From JAOUEA01 sp031364965 (GTDB lineage: Bacteria; Actinomycetota; UBA4738; HRBIN12): a stretch of 45,118 nucleotides of DNA. Shown here piece after piece: positions 1 through 8,528 of this stretch. The translations under genes and the position numbers were made by a program. The first letter of the stretch is position 1; the number at the start of each line of letters is the position of its first letter. Location of the stretch: contig JANLXF010000139.1 of the NCBI GenBank assembly GCA_031364965.1, forward strand, positions 1 to 45,118, in the 5' to 3' direction. The notes beneath the pieces are model-generated. The model made no database searches. It was given only the letters and a program-made list of their open reading frames with translations, and was not told the origin of the DNA.

Positions 1-74
1 AGCTGACGGACCGGTACGTGGCCGAGATCGATGAGATCCAGCGCCACAAGGAATCTGAGCTCATGGAGGTCTAG
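1..74 (+). CDS. frr: Ribosome recycling factor, C-terminal end (5' truncated)
   Basis: Only the last 23 codons are inside the window, read in the frame starting at base 3 and ending in TAG at 72-74. The peptide begins LTDRYVAEIDEIQ and ends KESELMEV, matching the conserved C-terminal helix of ribosome recycling factor, which together with EF-G splits the post-termination ribosome. The stop overlaps the GTG start of the next gene (TAGTG), and frr directly upstream of cdsA is the usual actinobacterial order, which supports the call. The start and most of the gene lie outside the window. Confidence 0.85.
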   Translation, partial: LTDRYVAEIDEIQRHKESELMEV

Positions 75-1783
75 TGCCCGACGACGAGCACGAGAGCGAC
101 GATCTGTTCGAGGATCTCGACAAGTTCTTCGCGCCGATCAAGGACGTCGACTGGGACGAGCCCGCCTCGGCGGGAGCTCGCGAGACCCCAAGCGAGGAGC
201 ACGTCGCGGTCCACAGTGCCGAGCGCGAGCCGGTGCCTGCGCCCGAGTCCACCGCGTCCCAGAGCCTGCCTCAACCCGCCGAACCGGCCGAGACCGCGTC
301 GCCCGCCGGGCCGGCCGACGAGGACGACGACTGGTACGACACGACCGTGATCGACCCGATCCAGGGCCTGGGCGAGGATCTGTTCGCCGACGAGGGCGAC
401 GACCTGGCCGACGTCGTGGCCGAGGACCCGGGGGCGGGCGCAGGCGCCGGCGAGATCCTCGATGACGGCTCGGTCCAGGCCGATCTGTACGCATCCGGGG
501 CTGATGGTCCCGACGAGGACCCGACGATCGACGAGCTCCTCGCCGATGAGGCGGGGTCCTCCGGCGACGACGCGAGCCTGGACACCGTGACGGCCGAGTG
601 GTCGCTGGACCGAGACGACGAGCCGGTCGTCGCCGCAGCGTCGGCGCCGCTTCCCTCCTTCCTCGACGAGCCGTCGGAGGTCGCCGAGACGCCCTCCGAG
701 GAAGATCTCGAGGCCGCGGCCGCCCACATCGCCGGCTCGGTACGCTCCGACGCCGAGGAGCCGGATGCGGCGACCGCGGGCGCCGACCTGCTCTCCGATC
801 TGGGCGCCGATGACGTCGAGCAGGACATCCTGTCCGACCTGGGGTCGTCCGAGCCTCGCACGGTCATGGTCTCCGAGGGCCTCGGCGGTCCCAGCTGGCA
901 GGATCCGGGTTCGATCGAGGTCGGCGCCGACATCGATCGCCGTGGCCCCGATCTGGGCGAGCGCGACGTGCCGGCGGCGTTCCTGACGGGCGTGGTCCTG
1001 GCGGGGGTGGCCCTGGGAGCGCTGTTGATCGGCGAGGCCGTGTTCGCGGTGATCGCGACCGCGGTCGTGCTGATGGCGCAGGGAGAGCTCTTCGGCGTGA
1101 TGGTGTCGCACCACCGACAGCCCGCGACCGCGATCGGGCTCCTGGCCGGCCTGCTCATGATGGCCGGCGCCTACTTCGACGGTGAATCCGCGGTTCTCGC
1201 GATGTTCGCGCTGGGCGTGATGGCCACGTTCCTGTGGTTCATGGCCGGGCCCGCCGCGCACCGCAAGGACACGCTTGTGGGCATCGGCCTGACGATCCTG
1301 AACTTGGCGTGGATCCCGCTGCTCGCCAGCTACCTGCTGATCATGCTCGACCTCGAGCACGGCACGCAGCTCGTGATCGCGGTGATCGGCCTGACGTTCG
1401 TCTTCGACACTGCCGCGTTCCTGGGCGGATCGGTCATGGGGGGGCAGTACTTCCAGCGTCCGCTCGCCTCGAGCGTGAGCCCGAAGAAGTCGATCGAGGG
1501 GCTCGTGATTGCCACGCTCGCGACGATGGTCGTGTCCGTGGCGTTCGTGACTTCGTTCGTGCAGCCGTTCGAGGGGATGAAGATCGAATCGCTGCTGCTG
1601 GCGCTCGTGGTCGCCACCGCCGCCACGCTCGGGGACCTCGCGGAATCGCTCGTCAAGCGCGATCTGGCGATCAAGGACATGGGGACCGTGCTGCCGGGCC
1701 ACGGGGGAGTCCTGGATCGCATCGACTCGCTGCTCTTCGTGGCGCCCGCCGCGTTCCTGCTGCTCCGCGTGATCTTCGCCTGA
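74..1783 (+). CDS. cdsA: Phosphatidate cytidylyltransferase with long acidic N-terminal extension
   Basis: CdsA makes CDP-diacylglycerol from CTP and phosphatidic acid in the cytoplasmic membrane, the branch point to all phospholipids. The C-terminal part (about residues 298-569) has several hydrophobic segments and the CDP-alcohol signature near residues 524-549, read as SLVKRDLAIKD followed by LPGHGGVLDRID. The family is usually 270-300 residues; this protein has 569, because the first ~295 residues form a low-complexity segment rich in Asp, Glu, Ala and Pro that is probably disordered and cytosolic. The GTG start overlaps the frr stop and has GGAGGT at 65-70. The enzyme call is secure; the role of the extension is unknown. 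Confidence 0.93.
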   Translation: MPDDEHESDDLFEDLDKFFAPIKDVDWDEPASAGARETPSEEHVAVHSAEREPVPAPESTASQSLPQPAEPAETASPAGPADEDDDWYDTTVIDPIQGLGEDLFADEGDDLADVVAEDPGAGAGAGEILDDGSVQADLYASGADGPDEDPTIDELLADEAGSSGDDASLDTVTAEWSLDRDDEPVVAAASAPLPSFLDEPSEVAETPSEEDLEAAAAHIAGSVRSDAEEPDAATAGADLLSDLGADDVEQDILSDLGSSEPRTVMVSEGLGGPSWQDPGSIEVGADIDRRGPDLGERDVPAAFLTGVVLAGVALGALLIGEAVFAVIATAVVLMAQGELFGVMVSHHRQPATAIGLLAGLLMMAGAYFDGESAVLAMFALGVMATFLWFMAGPAAHRKDTLVGIGLTILNLAWIPLLASYLLIMLDLEHGTQLVIAVIGLTFVFDTAAFLGGSVMGGQYFQRPLASSVSPKKSIEGLVIATLATMVVSVAFVTSFVQPFEGMKIESLLLALVVATAATLGDLAESLVKRDLAIKDMGTVLPGHGGVLDRIDSLLFVAPAAFLLLRVIFA

Positions 1784-1825
1784 ACCCCGGGGGCGGCGCC
1801 TCCCCGCGTACCGAGCGGGCGGGAG

Positions 1826-1831
1826 TACCCT
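1826..1831 (+). promoter_or_regulatory. -10 element TACCCT for dxr (leaderless)
   Basis: A TAnnnT hexamer ends 7 nt before the dxr ATG, which would put the transcript start at or next to the start codon. No clear Shine-Dalgarno sequence lies at normal spacing. No convincing -35 is visible. Confidence 0.4.
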
Positions 1832-1838
1832 TGACGGC

Positions 1839-2996
1839 ATGAAGTCGGTCACCATCCTTGGATCCACCGGGTCGATCGGCACGCAAGCCCTCGACGTGAT
1901 CCGGCACAACCCGGATCGGTTCAGGGTCTCCGGGCTCTCGGCTGCCGGGCGCAACCGCGAGCTGCTCGCGGGCCAGATCCGCGAGTTCCTTCCGCCCGTC
2001 GTAGCGATCGCCGACGAGGACGCGGCGGCCGACGTGATCCGCAAGCTCGGGGCGATCAAGGGCGTCGAGGTCGTCTCGGGACCCGAGGCCGCGGAAGATC
2101 TCGCCCGCGACGTCGAGACCGACGTCGTCGTGAACGCGCTCGTGGGATCGGCGGGGCTGGGGCCGACGCTCGCCACACTGCAGAGCGGCAAGACGCTCGC
2201 GCTCGCGAACAAGGAAAGCCTGGTCGTGGGGGGAGAGCTCGTCACCGACCTGATCAAGGGCGAGCCCGAGCGGCTGCTCCCGGTCGACTCCGAACATGCC
2301 GCGCTCGCGATGGCGCTGCGGGGCGAACGCCGCGACGACCTCAAGCGGGTGGTGCTGACCGGCTCCGGCGGGCCGTTCCGGGGGTGGACCCGCAGCGAGC
2401 TCGCGAAGGCCTCCGTGAAGGAGGCGCTGCAGCACCCCGTCTGGGCCATGGGCCAGAAGATCACGATCGACTCGGCCACGCTCATGAACAAGGGCCTCGA
2501 GGTGATCGAGGCCCACTACCTCTTCGATCTCGACTACTCGAAGATCCACGTCCTGATCCATCCCGAGGGCCTGGTGCACGCGATGGCGGAGTTCCGCGAC
2601 GGGAGTTTGCGCGCCGAGATGGCGAAGGCCGATATGCGGCTGCCGATCCAGCTCGCCCTCGGCTGGCCCGAGCGGCTCCCCACCGGTGTCGAGCCCGTCC
2701 CGCTGACGGACCGCCCGCTCACCTTCGAGCCGGTCGACCGGGAAGTCTTCCCCGCCGTCGATCTCGCGTATCGGGTGGGCGGACTGGGCCTCACGTTCCC
2801 GGCCGTCATGAACGCGGCCAACGAGGCCGCCGTCATGGCGTTCCTCGAGGGCAAGATCTCGCTGACCCGGATCGTCGAGATCGTGCAGACCGTCGTCGAC
2901 GAGCACGAGCCTGCCTCGGTGGTCTCGGTGGTGAACATCGGACGGGCCGACGCGTGGGCACGCTCGCGCACGGCCGAGATCATCGAGGAGCGCTAG
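1839..2996 (+). CDS. dxr: 1-deoxy-D-xylulose 5-phosphate reductoisomerase
   Basis: Dxr catalyses the first committed step of the MEP isoprenoid pathway, converting DXP to MEP with NADPH and a divalent metal. Visible motifs are the NADPH loop GSTGSIG (residues 8-14), ANKESLV (from residue 123), VDSEHAA (metal ligands D150 and E152) and the NKGLEVIEAH segment carrying the further acidic metal ligand (E221). Length 385 is normal for the family. The ATG follows a -10-like hexamer. It is followed after 7 nt by the site-2 protease gene; dxr-rseP-ispG is the usual actinobacterial set, although here ispG has been moved further downstream. Confidence 0.97.
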   Translation: MKSVTILGSTGSIGTQALDVIRHNPDRFRVSGLSAAGRNRELLAGQIREFLPPVVAIADEDAAADVIRKLGAIKGVEVVSGPEAAEDLARDVETDVVVNALVGSAGLGPTLATLQSGKTLALANKESLVVGGELVTDLIKGEPERLLPVDSEHAALAMALRGERRDDLKRVVLTGSGGPFRGWTRSELAKASVKEALQHPVWAMGQKITIDSATLMNKGLEVIEAHYLFDLDYSKIHVLIHPEGLVHAMAEFRDGSLRAEMAKADMRLPIQLALGWPERLPTGVEPVPLTDRPLTFEPVDREVFPAVDLAYRVGGLGLTFPAVMNAANEAAVMAFLEGKISLTRIVEIVQTVVDEHEPASVVSVVNIGRADAWARSRTAEIIEER

Positions 2997-3003
2997 CCCC
3001 CCG

Positions 3004-4128
3004 ATGAACATCGCTCTCGGCCTGTTGATCTTCCTGCCGTTCCTGACGGCGATCATCTCGATCCACGAGCTCGCGCACTTCGCCGTCGCCCGTCGTTTCG
3101 GGATGAAGGTCACCGAGTACTTCATCGGGTTCGGACCGCGGATCTGGTCGCGGCGCAGGGGTGAGCTCGAGTGGGGCGTCAAAGGGTTGCCGTTCGGCGG
3201 CTACGTGAAGATCGCCGGGATGAATCCCTACGAGGTCGTGGAGCCCGAGGACCTGCCGCGTACCTACGGCGCGAAGCCCGCGTACCAGCGCGCGCTCACG
3301 ATCTTCGCGGGCCCCGGCTCGCACTTCGTGGTCGCCGCGGTCCTGTTCTCGGCCTCGTTCCTGTTCTTCGGGAACTATCGCAGCACGGTGCCCGTGATCG
3401 GCTCCGTCGAGACCACGCTGAACGGCTCCTCGTCGCCCGCGGCCGACGCGGGGATGCAGCCGGGCGACGTCGTCGTCGGCATCGGTGACGTCGTGAACCC
3501 GACGCAAGCCCAGATGCGTGACCTGGTGGCCGAGGCGGCGAGGGCGAAGCCGGCCGCGCCGCTCCTGATCACGGTCGAGCGAGACGGGCGGCGGATCCAG
3601 CTCACGATGACACCGGAGTTCGACACCATCGACGGCCAGGAGATCGGCCGGGTCGGCGTCGTGCTGGGCAGCGAACGGATCGGGCTCGTGCCCTCGGTCG
3701 TGGCCGGCGTGAAGGAGGTCGGCTTCGCGGTCTGGGAGTCGGGGTCGCAGGTCGGCCGGGTGTTCGGCCCACAGGGGATCGGTCGCATCTTCACGCTCCT
3801 GACGAGCGATGAGCAGCGCGCGCCCGACGACGCCACGAGCGTCGTGGGGATCAGCCAACAGGTCGGCGCCACGTCGTCGACCGGCGACTGGGCCACGGTT
3901 CTCTACTTCTTCGGGTTCGTGACCGTCTTCATCGGGCTCATCAACCTGGTGCCGCTGCCGCCCTTCGACGGGGGCCATCTCGCGGTGGTCGCGTACGAGA
4001 AGGTGGTGGGCAGGGTCGTCGACATGCGCAAGCTGATCCCGGTCTCCGCCGCGGTCATCACCTTCTTCGTGATCTTCGTGAGCGCGACCGTGTTCCTGGA
4101 CTTCGCCAAGCCGATCCCGACCCCCTAG
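3004..4128 (+). CDS. rseP: Site-2 membrane metalloprotease (RseP/Rip1 family)
   Basis: Intramembrane zinc protease of the M50 family, which cleaves membrane-spanning substrates such as anti-sigma factors in regulated intramembrane proteolysis. The zinc motif HELAH is at residues 21-25 in the first membrane helix. A single PDZ-like domain lies at about residues 115-205, and the third zinc ligand is in the PPFDGGH motif (Asp near residue 322) in a C-terminal helix. The length of 374 residues is normal for the one-PDZ actinobacterial form. It begins 7 nt after the dxr stop and is presumably cotranscribed. No anti-sigma factor gene is in the window, so its substrate is unknown. Confidence 0.95.
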   Translation: MNIALGLLIFLPFLTAIISIHELAHFAVARRFGMKVTEYFIGFGPRIWSRRRGELEWGVKGLPFGGYVKIAGMNPYEVVEPEDLPRTYGAKPAYQRALTIFAGPGSHFVVAAVLFSASFLFFGNYRSTVPVIGSVETTLNGSSSPAADAGMQPGDVVVGIGDVVNPTQAQMRDLVAEAARAKPAAPLLITVERDGRRIQLTMTPEFDTIDGQEIGRVGVVLGSERIGLVPSVVAGVKEVGFAVWESGSQVGRVFGPQGIGRIFTLLTSDEQRAPDDATSVVGISQQVGATSSTGDWATVLYFFGFVTVFIGLINLVPLPPFDGGHLAVVAYEKVVGRVVDMRKLIPVSAAVITFFVIFVSATVFLDFAKPIPTP

Positions 4129-4206
4129 CGTTCGTTCTCGCAGGTCACGGGCGTCGTCGCCACGACTTCTCAACATCGCCTGGGGCTGCGCAACACATGC
4201 GCGGGC

Positions 4207-4212
4207 TACGAT
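4207..4212 (+). promoter_or_regulatory. -10 element TACGAT for response regulator gene (leaderless)
   Basis: TACGAT ends 7 nt before the ATG at 4220, so the predicted transcript begins at the start codon. The 91-nt gap after rseP holds no other clear signal. Confidence 0.45.
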
Positions 4213-4219
4213 TCGGGCC

Positions 4220-4915
4220 ATGAGCGAACAGACGATCCTGGTGGTGGACGACGAGGAGGCCATCGCCGAGGCGGTGCGCGCGCGGCTCGAGAGCGAGGGC
4301 TACCGGGTCGTGGTCGCCTTCGACGGCCCCCAGGCGATCGCGCTGCACGCCGAGCACCGTCCCGATCTCGTCGTGCTCGACCTGATGCTCCCCGGGATGG
4401 ACGGGCTCGAGGTCTGCCAGGCGATCCAGCGCACCGCCTGGACCCCGGTGCTGATGCTCACCGCCCGCACCGAGGAAGCCGACAAGGTGGCGGGCTTCGC
4501 GGTGGGGGCCGACGACTACCTCACGAAGCCGTTCTCCCTGCGCGAACTCGCCGCCCGCGTGAAGGCGATCTTGCGCCGGCTCGAACGGATGCGCGCCGAA
4601 CGCGACACCGGCCCGATCGAGCTGCACGGCCTCTCGATCGACCCGAACCGGCGCCGCGTGAGCGTCGACGGAGACGAGATCGGGCTCACCCCGCTCGAGT
4701 TCGAGATCCTGCTCTCGTTGGCGCGTGATCCCGGGGTCGTGCTCTCCCGCGACCAGCTGATGGACAAGGTGTGGGGCTACCGCGACTACGCGGGCGGCCG
4801 GGTGGTCGACTCCCACGTGGCGCGGATCCGCCGCAAGCTCGGCGAGGACGGGAACGAGCCGCGCTTCATCCGCACCGTGCACGGGGTGGGGTACGCCTTC
4901 CAGGAACGCCGATGA
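4220..4915 (+). CDS. OmpR/PhoB-type response regulator
   Basis: DNA-binding response regulator of a two-component system. The receiver domain (residues 1-120) has the acidic pair D10/D11, the phosphoacceptor D54 in LVVLDLMLPG, the switch Thr in LMLTART and the conserved Lys in DDYLTKPFS. A winged-helix DNA-binding domain follows at about 130-231 and ends in the typical RTVHGVGYAF. Length 231 is standard. Its TGA overlaps the ATG of the histidine kinase gene (ATGA), so the two proteins are made as a pair. The regulon cannot be deduced. A two-component system between rseP and ispG is unusual. Confidence 0.95.
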   Translation: MSEQTILVVDDEEAIAEAVRARLESEGYRVVVAFDGPQAIALHAEHRPDLVVLDLMLPGMDGLEVCQAIQRTAWTPVLMLTARTEEADKVAGFAVGADDYLTKPFSLRELAARVKAILRRLERMRAERDTGPIELHGLSIDPNRRRVSVDGDEIGLTPLEFEILLSLARDPGVVLSRDQLMDKVWGYRDYAGGRVVDSHVARIRRKLGEDGNEPRFIRTVHGVGYAFQERR

Positions 4916-6279
4916 GCTCGATGCCCCTCGAGAAGTTGCCCACGATCAAGGGCAAGCTCGGCTCGGTCATCGTGCTGTCCGTGGGGGTCACCGTCGTGCT
5001 GATCTTCCTGATGCTGGGCTACGGCCTGCGGGGGACCTCGCAGGACACCGACCGGCTCACCCTGGTCCGGGTCGCGCGGCGCGAGGCGGTCGGGGCGCTC
5101 GAGACGGTGCCGCCCGGCGTCTCGATCGTGCGCACCACGATCGCCGGCACGATCCTGGAGGGGACTCCGCCGGCGCCGCTCCCGGTGTTCGTCGACGGCA
5201 TGGTGCACGTGGGCACGACGCAGGAGCTCGAATACGCGACGGTGCCCGTGGTGGTCGGCGGCCAGGTGACCGAGCTGGTCTACGCCGTGCAGCCGGCGCC
5301 GGGGCGGGGGGTCTTCGCCCGGGTCGGCGCGACCTTCTCGTTCCTGGCCGACTTCTGGTGGCAGTTCCTGGTGGCGGGCGCGATGGCGGCCGCGATCGCG
5401 CTGCTGATGGCCCGCTGGCTCGCGCGCGGCCTGACGCAGCCCCTGCGTGACATGGCGAAGGCCGCCCGGTTGTTGGAGCTCGGCGACTACTCGGTCCGGG
5501 TGCACGCGAGGAGTCGGGACGAGGTCGGCCAGCTCGCGGCGGCGTTCAACCGGATGAGCGGCGAGCTCGAGCAGCTCGAACGCTCGCGCCGCGATCTCGT
5601 CGCGAACGTGTCGCACGAGCTGAAGACCCCGATCACGGCGATCCGCGCGCACCTGGAGAACCTGCTCGACGGCGTCGAGCAGCCGAACCCCGAGACGCTC
5701 CAGGTGATGCTCACCCAGTCCGAGCGATTGGGGCGCCTGGTCGAGCAGTTGCTGGATCTATCCAAGCTCGAATCGGGGGAGGTCCCCCTCCACCGGGAGG
5801 ACGTGGCCCTGTCGTCGCTCGTGGCGCAGGTCGTGTCCGAGATCGACGTCGCGCGCTCCGACCGGGGCGTGGCGGTGCACAGCCGCGTCCCCGACGATCT
5901 GCCCCCGATCGACGCCGACCGAGAGCGGGTGCACCAGGTGCTCTTCAACCTGGTGGACAACGCCGTGCGGTTCACGCCCGAGGGCGGTGAGGTCGCGATC
6001 GGGGCCCACCGCCACAACGGCTCGGTGCAGATCACGGTCACCGACACGGGCGTGGGGATCTCCGCCGAGCACCTGCCGCGGCTCTTCGAGCGCTTCTACC
6101 GGATCGACTCGGCGCGGGCACGCGAGGACGGCGGCACCGGCATCGGCCTCGCGATCGCACGGTCGGTCGTCGAGGCGCACGGCGGGCATATCAAAGCCGA
6201 GAGCGAGCAGGGCAAGGGCAGCATCTTCACGTTCGATCTGCCGGTCGCCACGGCCGCGAGCCAGGAGGGAGCCTCTTGA
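4912..6279 (+). CDS. Membrane sensor histidine kinase
   Basis: Partner kinase of the upstream response regulator, 455 residues. It has a first membrane helix at about residues 18-37, an extracytoplasmic sensor of roughly 100 residues with no recognised domain, a second helix at about 145-165, a HAMP linker, the dimerisation domain with SHELKTP (phospho-His H235), and an ATPase domain with N-box NLVDNAVRFT, DTGVGIS, LFERFYR and GGTGIGLA. The ATG at 4912 is chosen because it overlaps the regulator's stop codon and gives a clean N-terminus before the first helix. The stop in turn overlaps the TTG of the following YjbQ-type gene. Confidence 0.95.
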   Translation: MSSMPLEKLPTIKGKLGSVIVLSVGVTVVLIFLMLGYGLRGTSQDTDRLTLVRVARREAVGALETVPPGVSIVRTTIAGTILEGTPPAPLPVFVDGMVHVGTTQELEYATVPVVVGGQVTELVYAVQPAPGRGVFARVGATFSFLADFWWQFLVAGAMAAAIALLMARWLARGLTQPLRDMAKAARLLELGDYSVRVHARSRDEVGQLAAAFNRMSGELEQLERSRRDLVANVSHELKTPITAIRAHLENLLDGVEQPNPETLQVMLTQSERLGRLVEQLLDLSKLESGEVPLHREDVALSSLVAQVVSEIDVARSDRGVAVHSRVPDDLPPIDADRERVHQVLFNLVDNAVRFTPEGGEVAIGAHRHNGSVQITVTDTGVGISAEHLPRLFERFYRIDSARAREDGGTGIGLAIARSVVEAHGGHIKAESEQGKGSIFTFDLPVATAASQEGAS

Positions 6280-6725
6280 AGTCCACCACGACGACGATCA
6301 CGGTGACCGCCCGTGAGCGGTACGACTACCTCGACCTCACCGACGACCTGCGCCGGGCGATCAAGGACTCCGGGGTCACCGACGGCGCGGCGATCGCGTT
6401 CTGCGCGCACACCACGTGCGCCCTCTTGATCAACGAGTGGGAGGACGGCGCGATGGCCGACTTCCGCCGGCACATGACGGACCTGGTGCCGCACGACGGC
6501 GTGTACTACCAGCACGACGACTTCGAGATCCGCACGCAGAACATGCACGAGGACGAGCGCGCGAACGGCCACGCCCACGTGAAGGCGATGTTGCTGTCGG
6601 CCACCTCCCACGCGATCCCGGTCGTAGCCGGCGAGCCGGGCTTCGGCACGTGGCAGCGCCTGATCTTCTTCGAGATGGACGAGCCCAAGGACCGCACGAT
6701 CACGTTCCACGTGTTTGGCGGGTAG
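6276..6725 (+). CDS. YjbQ/UPF0047 family protein
   Basis: A 149-residue protein of the UPF0047 (YjbQ) family. The family is small, soluble and widespread; a thiamine-phosphate-synthase-like activity has been reported for the E. coli member, but its cell role is unsettled. Characteristic stretches are FCAHTTCALLINE, the His-rich middle region and the end GTWQRLIFFEMD. The start is TTG at 6276, overlapping the kinase stop (TTGA) and preceded by a GGAGGGAG ribosome site, so translation is probably coupled. Its place between a two-component system and ispG gives no clear functional hint. Confidence 0.88.
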   Translation: MKSTTTTITVTARERYDYLDLTDDLRRAIKDSGVTDGAAIAFCAHTTCALLINEWEDGAMADFRRHMTDLVPHDGVYYQHDDFEIRTQNMHEDERANGHAHVKAMLLSATSHAIPVVAGEPGFGTWQRLIFFEMDEPKDRTITFHVFGG

Positions 6726-6742
6726 CTGGGAGACTGACGGTT

Positions 6743-7840
6743 ATGGCCATCGAGCGCAGGAAGTCGCGGCAGATCGCGATCGGCGACGTGCTGATCGGGG
6801 GCGACGCGCCGGTCTCGATCCAGTCGATGACCACGACGAAGACCGCCGACATCGACGCGACCCTGCAGCAGATCGCGTCGCTCGTGGCCGCCGGCGTCGA
6901 CATCGTGCGCGTGGCCGTGCCCCACTGGGAGGACGCCAAAGCGCTCGTCGCGATCGCCGCGAAGTCCACGGTGCCGGTCGTGGCCGACATCCACTTCCAA
7001 TGGAAGTACGCGATGGCCGCGCTCGAGGCGGGCACCCAGGGCCTGCGCATCAACCCCGGCAACATCAAGTACCAGGACAAGGTGCGCCTGATCGCGCGCG
7101 AGGCCAAGGACCGCGGCGTGCCGATCCGCATCGGGGTGAACGCCGGCTCGCTCGAGCCCGCCCTCCTGGCGAAGTACGGCAAACCCACGCCCGAGGCGCT
7201 CGTCGAGAGCGCGATGAACGAGGCGCGGATCCTCGAGGACGAGGACTTCTTCGACATCAAGATCTCGGTGAAGCACTCGAACCCGCTCACGATGATCGAG
7301 AGCTACCGGATGCTCGCCGAGGCGTGCGACTACCCCCTGCACCTGGGCGTCACCGAGGCCGGCCCGATGCCGAACGGAGGGCTGAAGAGCGCGGTGGGGA
7401 TCGGGGCGCTCCTCGCCGAGGGGATCGGCGACACGATCCGCGTCTCCCTTACCGACGACCCCGTCGAGGAGGTCAAGGCCGGCACGACGATCCTGCAGTC
7501 GCTCGGTCTGCGCAAGCGGGGCCTCGACCTGGTCGCGTGCCCGTCGTGCGGCCGCGCCGAGGTGAACGTCCTCGAGCTCACGAAGAAGGTCAACGCCGCG
7601 ATCGAGAACGAGAAGTTCACGGTGCCGATGCGCGTGGCCGTGATGGGGTGCGTCGTGAACGGCCCCGGCGAGGCGCGTGAGGCCGACGTCGGCATCGCGA
7701 GCGGCATGGGCCTCGGGTTCATCCTGCGCCAGGGCGAGGTCGTCGCGAAGGTCCCTGAGGACGAACTCGTCGACGCGCTGCTCACCGAGGCCAGGAAGGT
7801 GGCGGCCGAGAAGGTCGCGGCGGGCGAGTCGAGCGACTGA
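6743..7840 (+). CDS. ispG: 4-hydroxy-3-methylbut-2-enyl diphosphate synthase
   Basis: IspG (GcpE) is the [4Fe-4S] enzyme that converts MEcPP to HMBPP, the penultimate step of the MEP pathway started by dxr upstream. The three cluster cysteines are visible: C266 and C269 in ACPSCGR, and C303 in MGCVVNGPGE. The N-terminal TIM barrel starts with the conserved VSIQSMTTT and has PVVADIHF. The length of 365 residues is normal for the bacterial two-domain form. The ATG at 6743 follows the yjbQ-type gene by 17 nt. This gene belongs with dxr-rseP but is separated from them here by three signalling genes. Confidence 0.97.
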   Translation: MAIERRKSRQIAIGDVLIGGDAPVSIQSMTTTKTADIDATLQQIASLVAAGVDIVRVAVPHWEDAKALVAIAAKSTVPVVADIHFQWKYAMAALEAGTQGLRINPGNIKYQDKVRLIAREAKDRGVPIRIGVNAGSLEPALLAKYGKPTPEALVESAMNEARILEDEDFFDIKISVKHSNPLTMIESYRMLAEACDYPLHLGVTEAGPMPNGGLKSAVGIGALLAEGIGDTIRVSLTDDPVEEVKAGTTILQSLGLRKRGLDLVACPSCGRAEVNVLELTKKVNAAIENEKFTVPMRVAVMGCVVNGPGEAREADVGIASGMGLGFILRQGEVVAKVPEDELVDALLTEARKVAAEKVAAGESSD

Positions 7841-7850
7841 CCGATTTCCG

Positions 7851-8429
7851 ATGACCGCAGCGGGCATGTCGGCGATCGCGGCCGGCGTGACTCTCGTGGT
7901 CTCCGGGGCGTGCCTGGGGGTCTTCTTCTCGACCGAGCGCGAGGCGTGGGGTCGCGCCAACGACGCCACGACGGCCCTGTTCGGCCTCCTGATGATCCCG
8001 GCCGTCGTCGCCGTGTACGTGCGATACGCGCCGGGGTCTCGCTGGGCGGTCGGCATCGCGGCGATGCTCGGGATCGTCGGCGCCCTGATCGTCGCCGTCA
8101 CCTCGGGGATGACCGCGGCCGCCAAGCTCGACTGGCTCGTCTCGGCGAAGGTCGGCGCCGTCGGATTCGCCGGGCTCCTCGCATGGGTCGCCGCGACGTC
8201 GTGGCTGATCCTCGGGCGCGGGGGCCTGCCCGACGGGCTCGCGTGGCTCGGCCTCGTCACGGTGGGCGTCTCGGTGGTTGCGGGCATCGGCACGGCGCTG
8301 GTGATCCGCGCGCAGGGCAGCCTGCAGGGAGATTCCCAGCCGCCCTCCTCGCTGTGGGCGGCCTACGGCGTGGCGTTCGTGGGCGTCGTGGGCTGGTGCG
8401 TGTGGCTCGGGATCGCACTCATCGGATAG
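7851..8429 (+). CDS. Polytopic membrane protein of unknown function
   Basis: A 192-residue protein that is almost entirely hydrophobic, with about five or six predicted membrane helices separated by short loops (for example around residues 5-25, 41-56, 66-86, 103-120 and 130-150, and the C-terminal end). I recognise no family or catalytic motif. The ATG at 7851 follows the ispG stop by 10 nt, so it is probably the last gene of that operon. It could be a small transporter-like or structural membrane protein; nothing visible supports a more exact call. Confidence 0.7.
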   Translation: MTAAGMSAIAAGVTLVVSGACLGVFFSTEREAWGRANDATTALFGLLMIPAVVAVYVRYAPGSRWAVGIAAMLGIVGALIVAVTSGMTAAAKLDWLVSAKVGAVGFAGLLAWVAATSWLILGRGGLPDGLAWLGLVTVGVSVVAGIGTALVIRAQGSLQGDSQPPSSLWAAYGVAFVGVVGWCVWLGIALIG

Positions 8430-8528
8430 ATCGGCGCCGACTCTTCGGCCGGAAGCAATCTCCTTCCGCCTGAGCCGTGCCGAGCCCGCGGTTCAATTCC
8501 TGGGGGCTCGCGTGCCGATACCCCGCCC

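Noticed and set aside
71..2491. Very long minus-strand open frame opposite cdsA and dxr
   Set aside because: It is a shadow of high-GC coding on the plus strand: no motifs, His/Arg/Asp-biased composition, and two complete enzymes on the other strand.
8488..8505. GGTTCAATTCC at 8490-8500 resembles a tRNA T-arm
   Set aside because: The flanking bases do not form a five-pair T stem, and no D-arm, anticodon arm or acceptor stem can be folded upstream.
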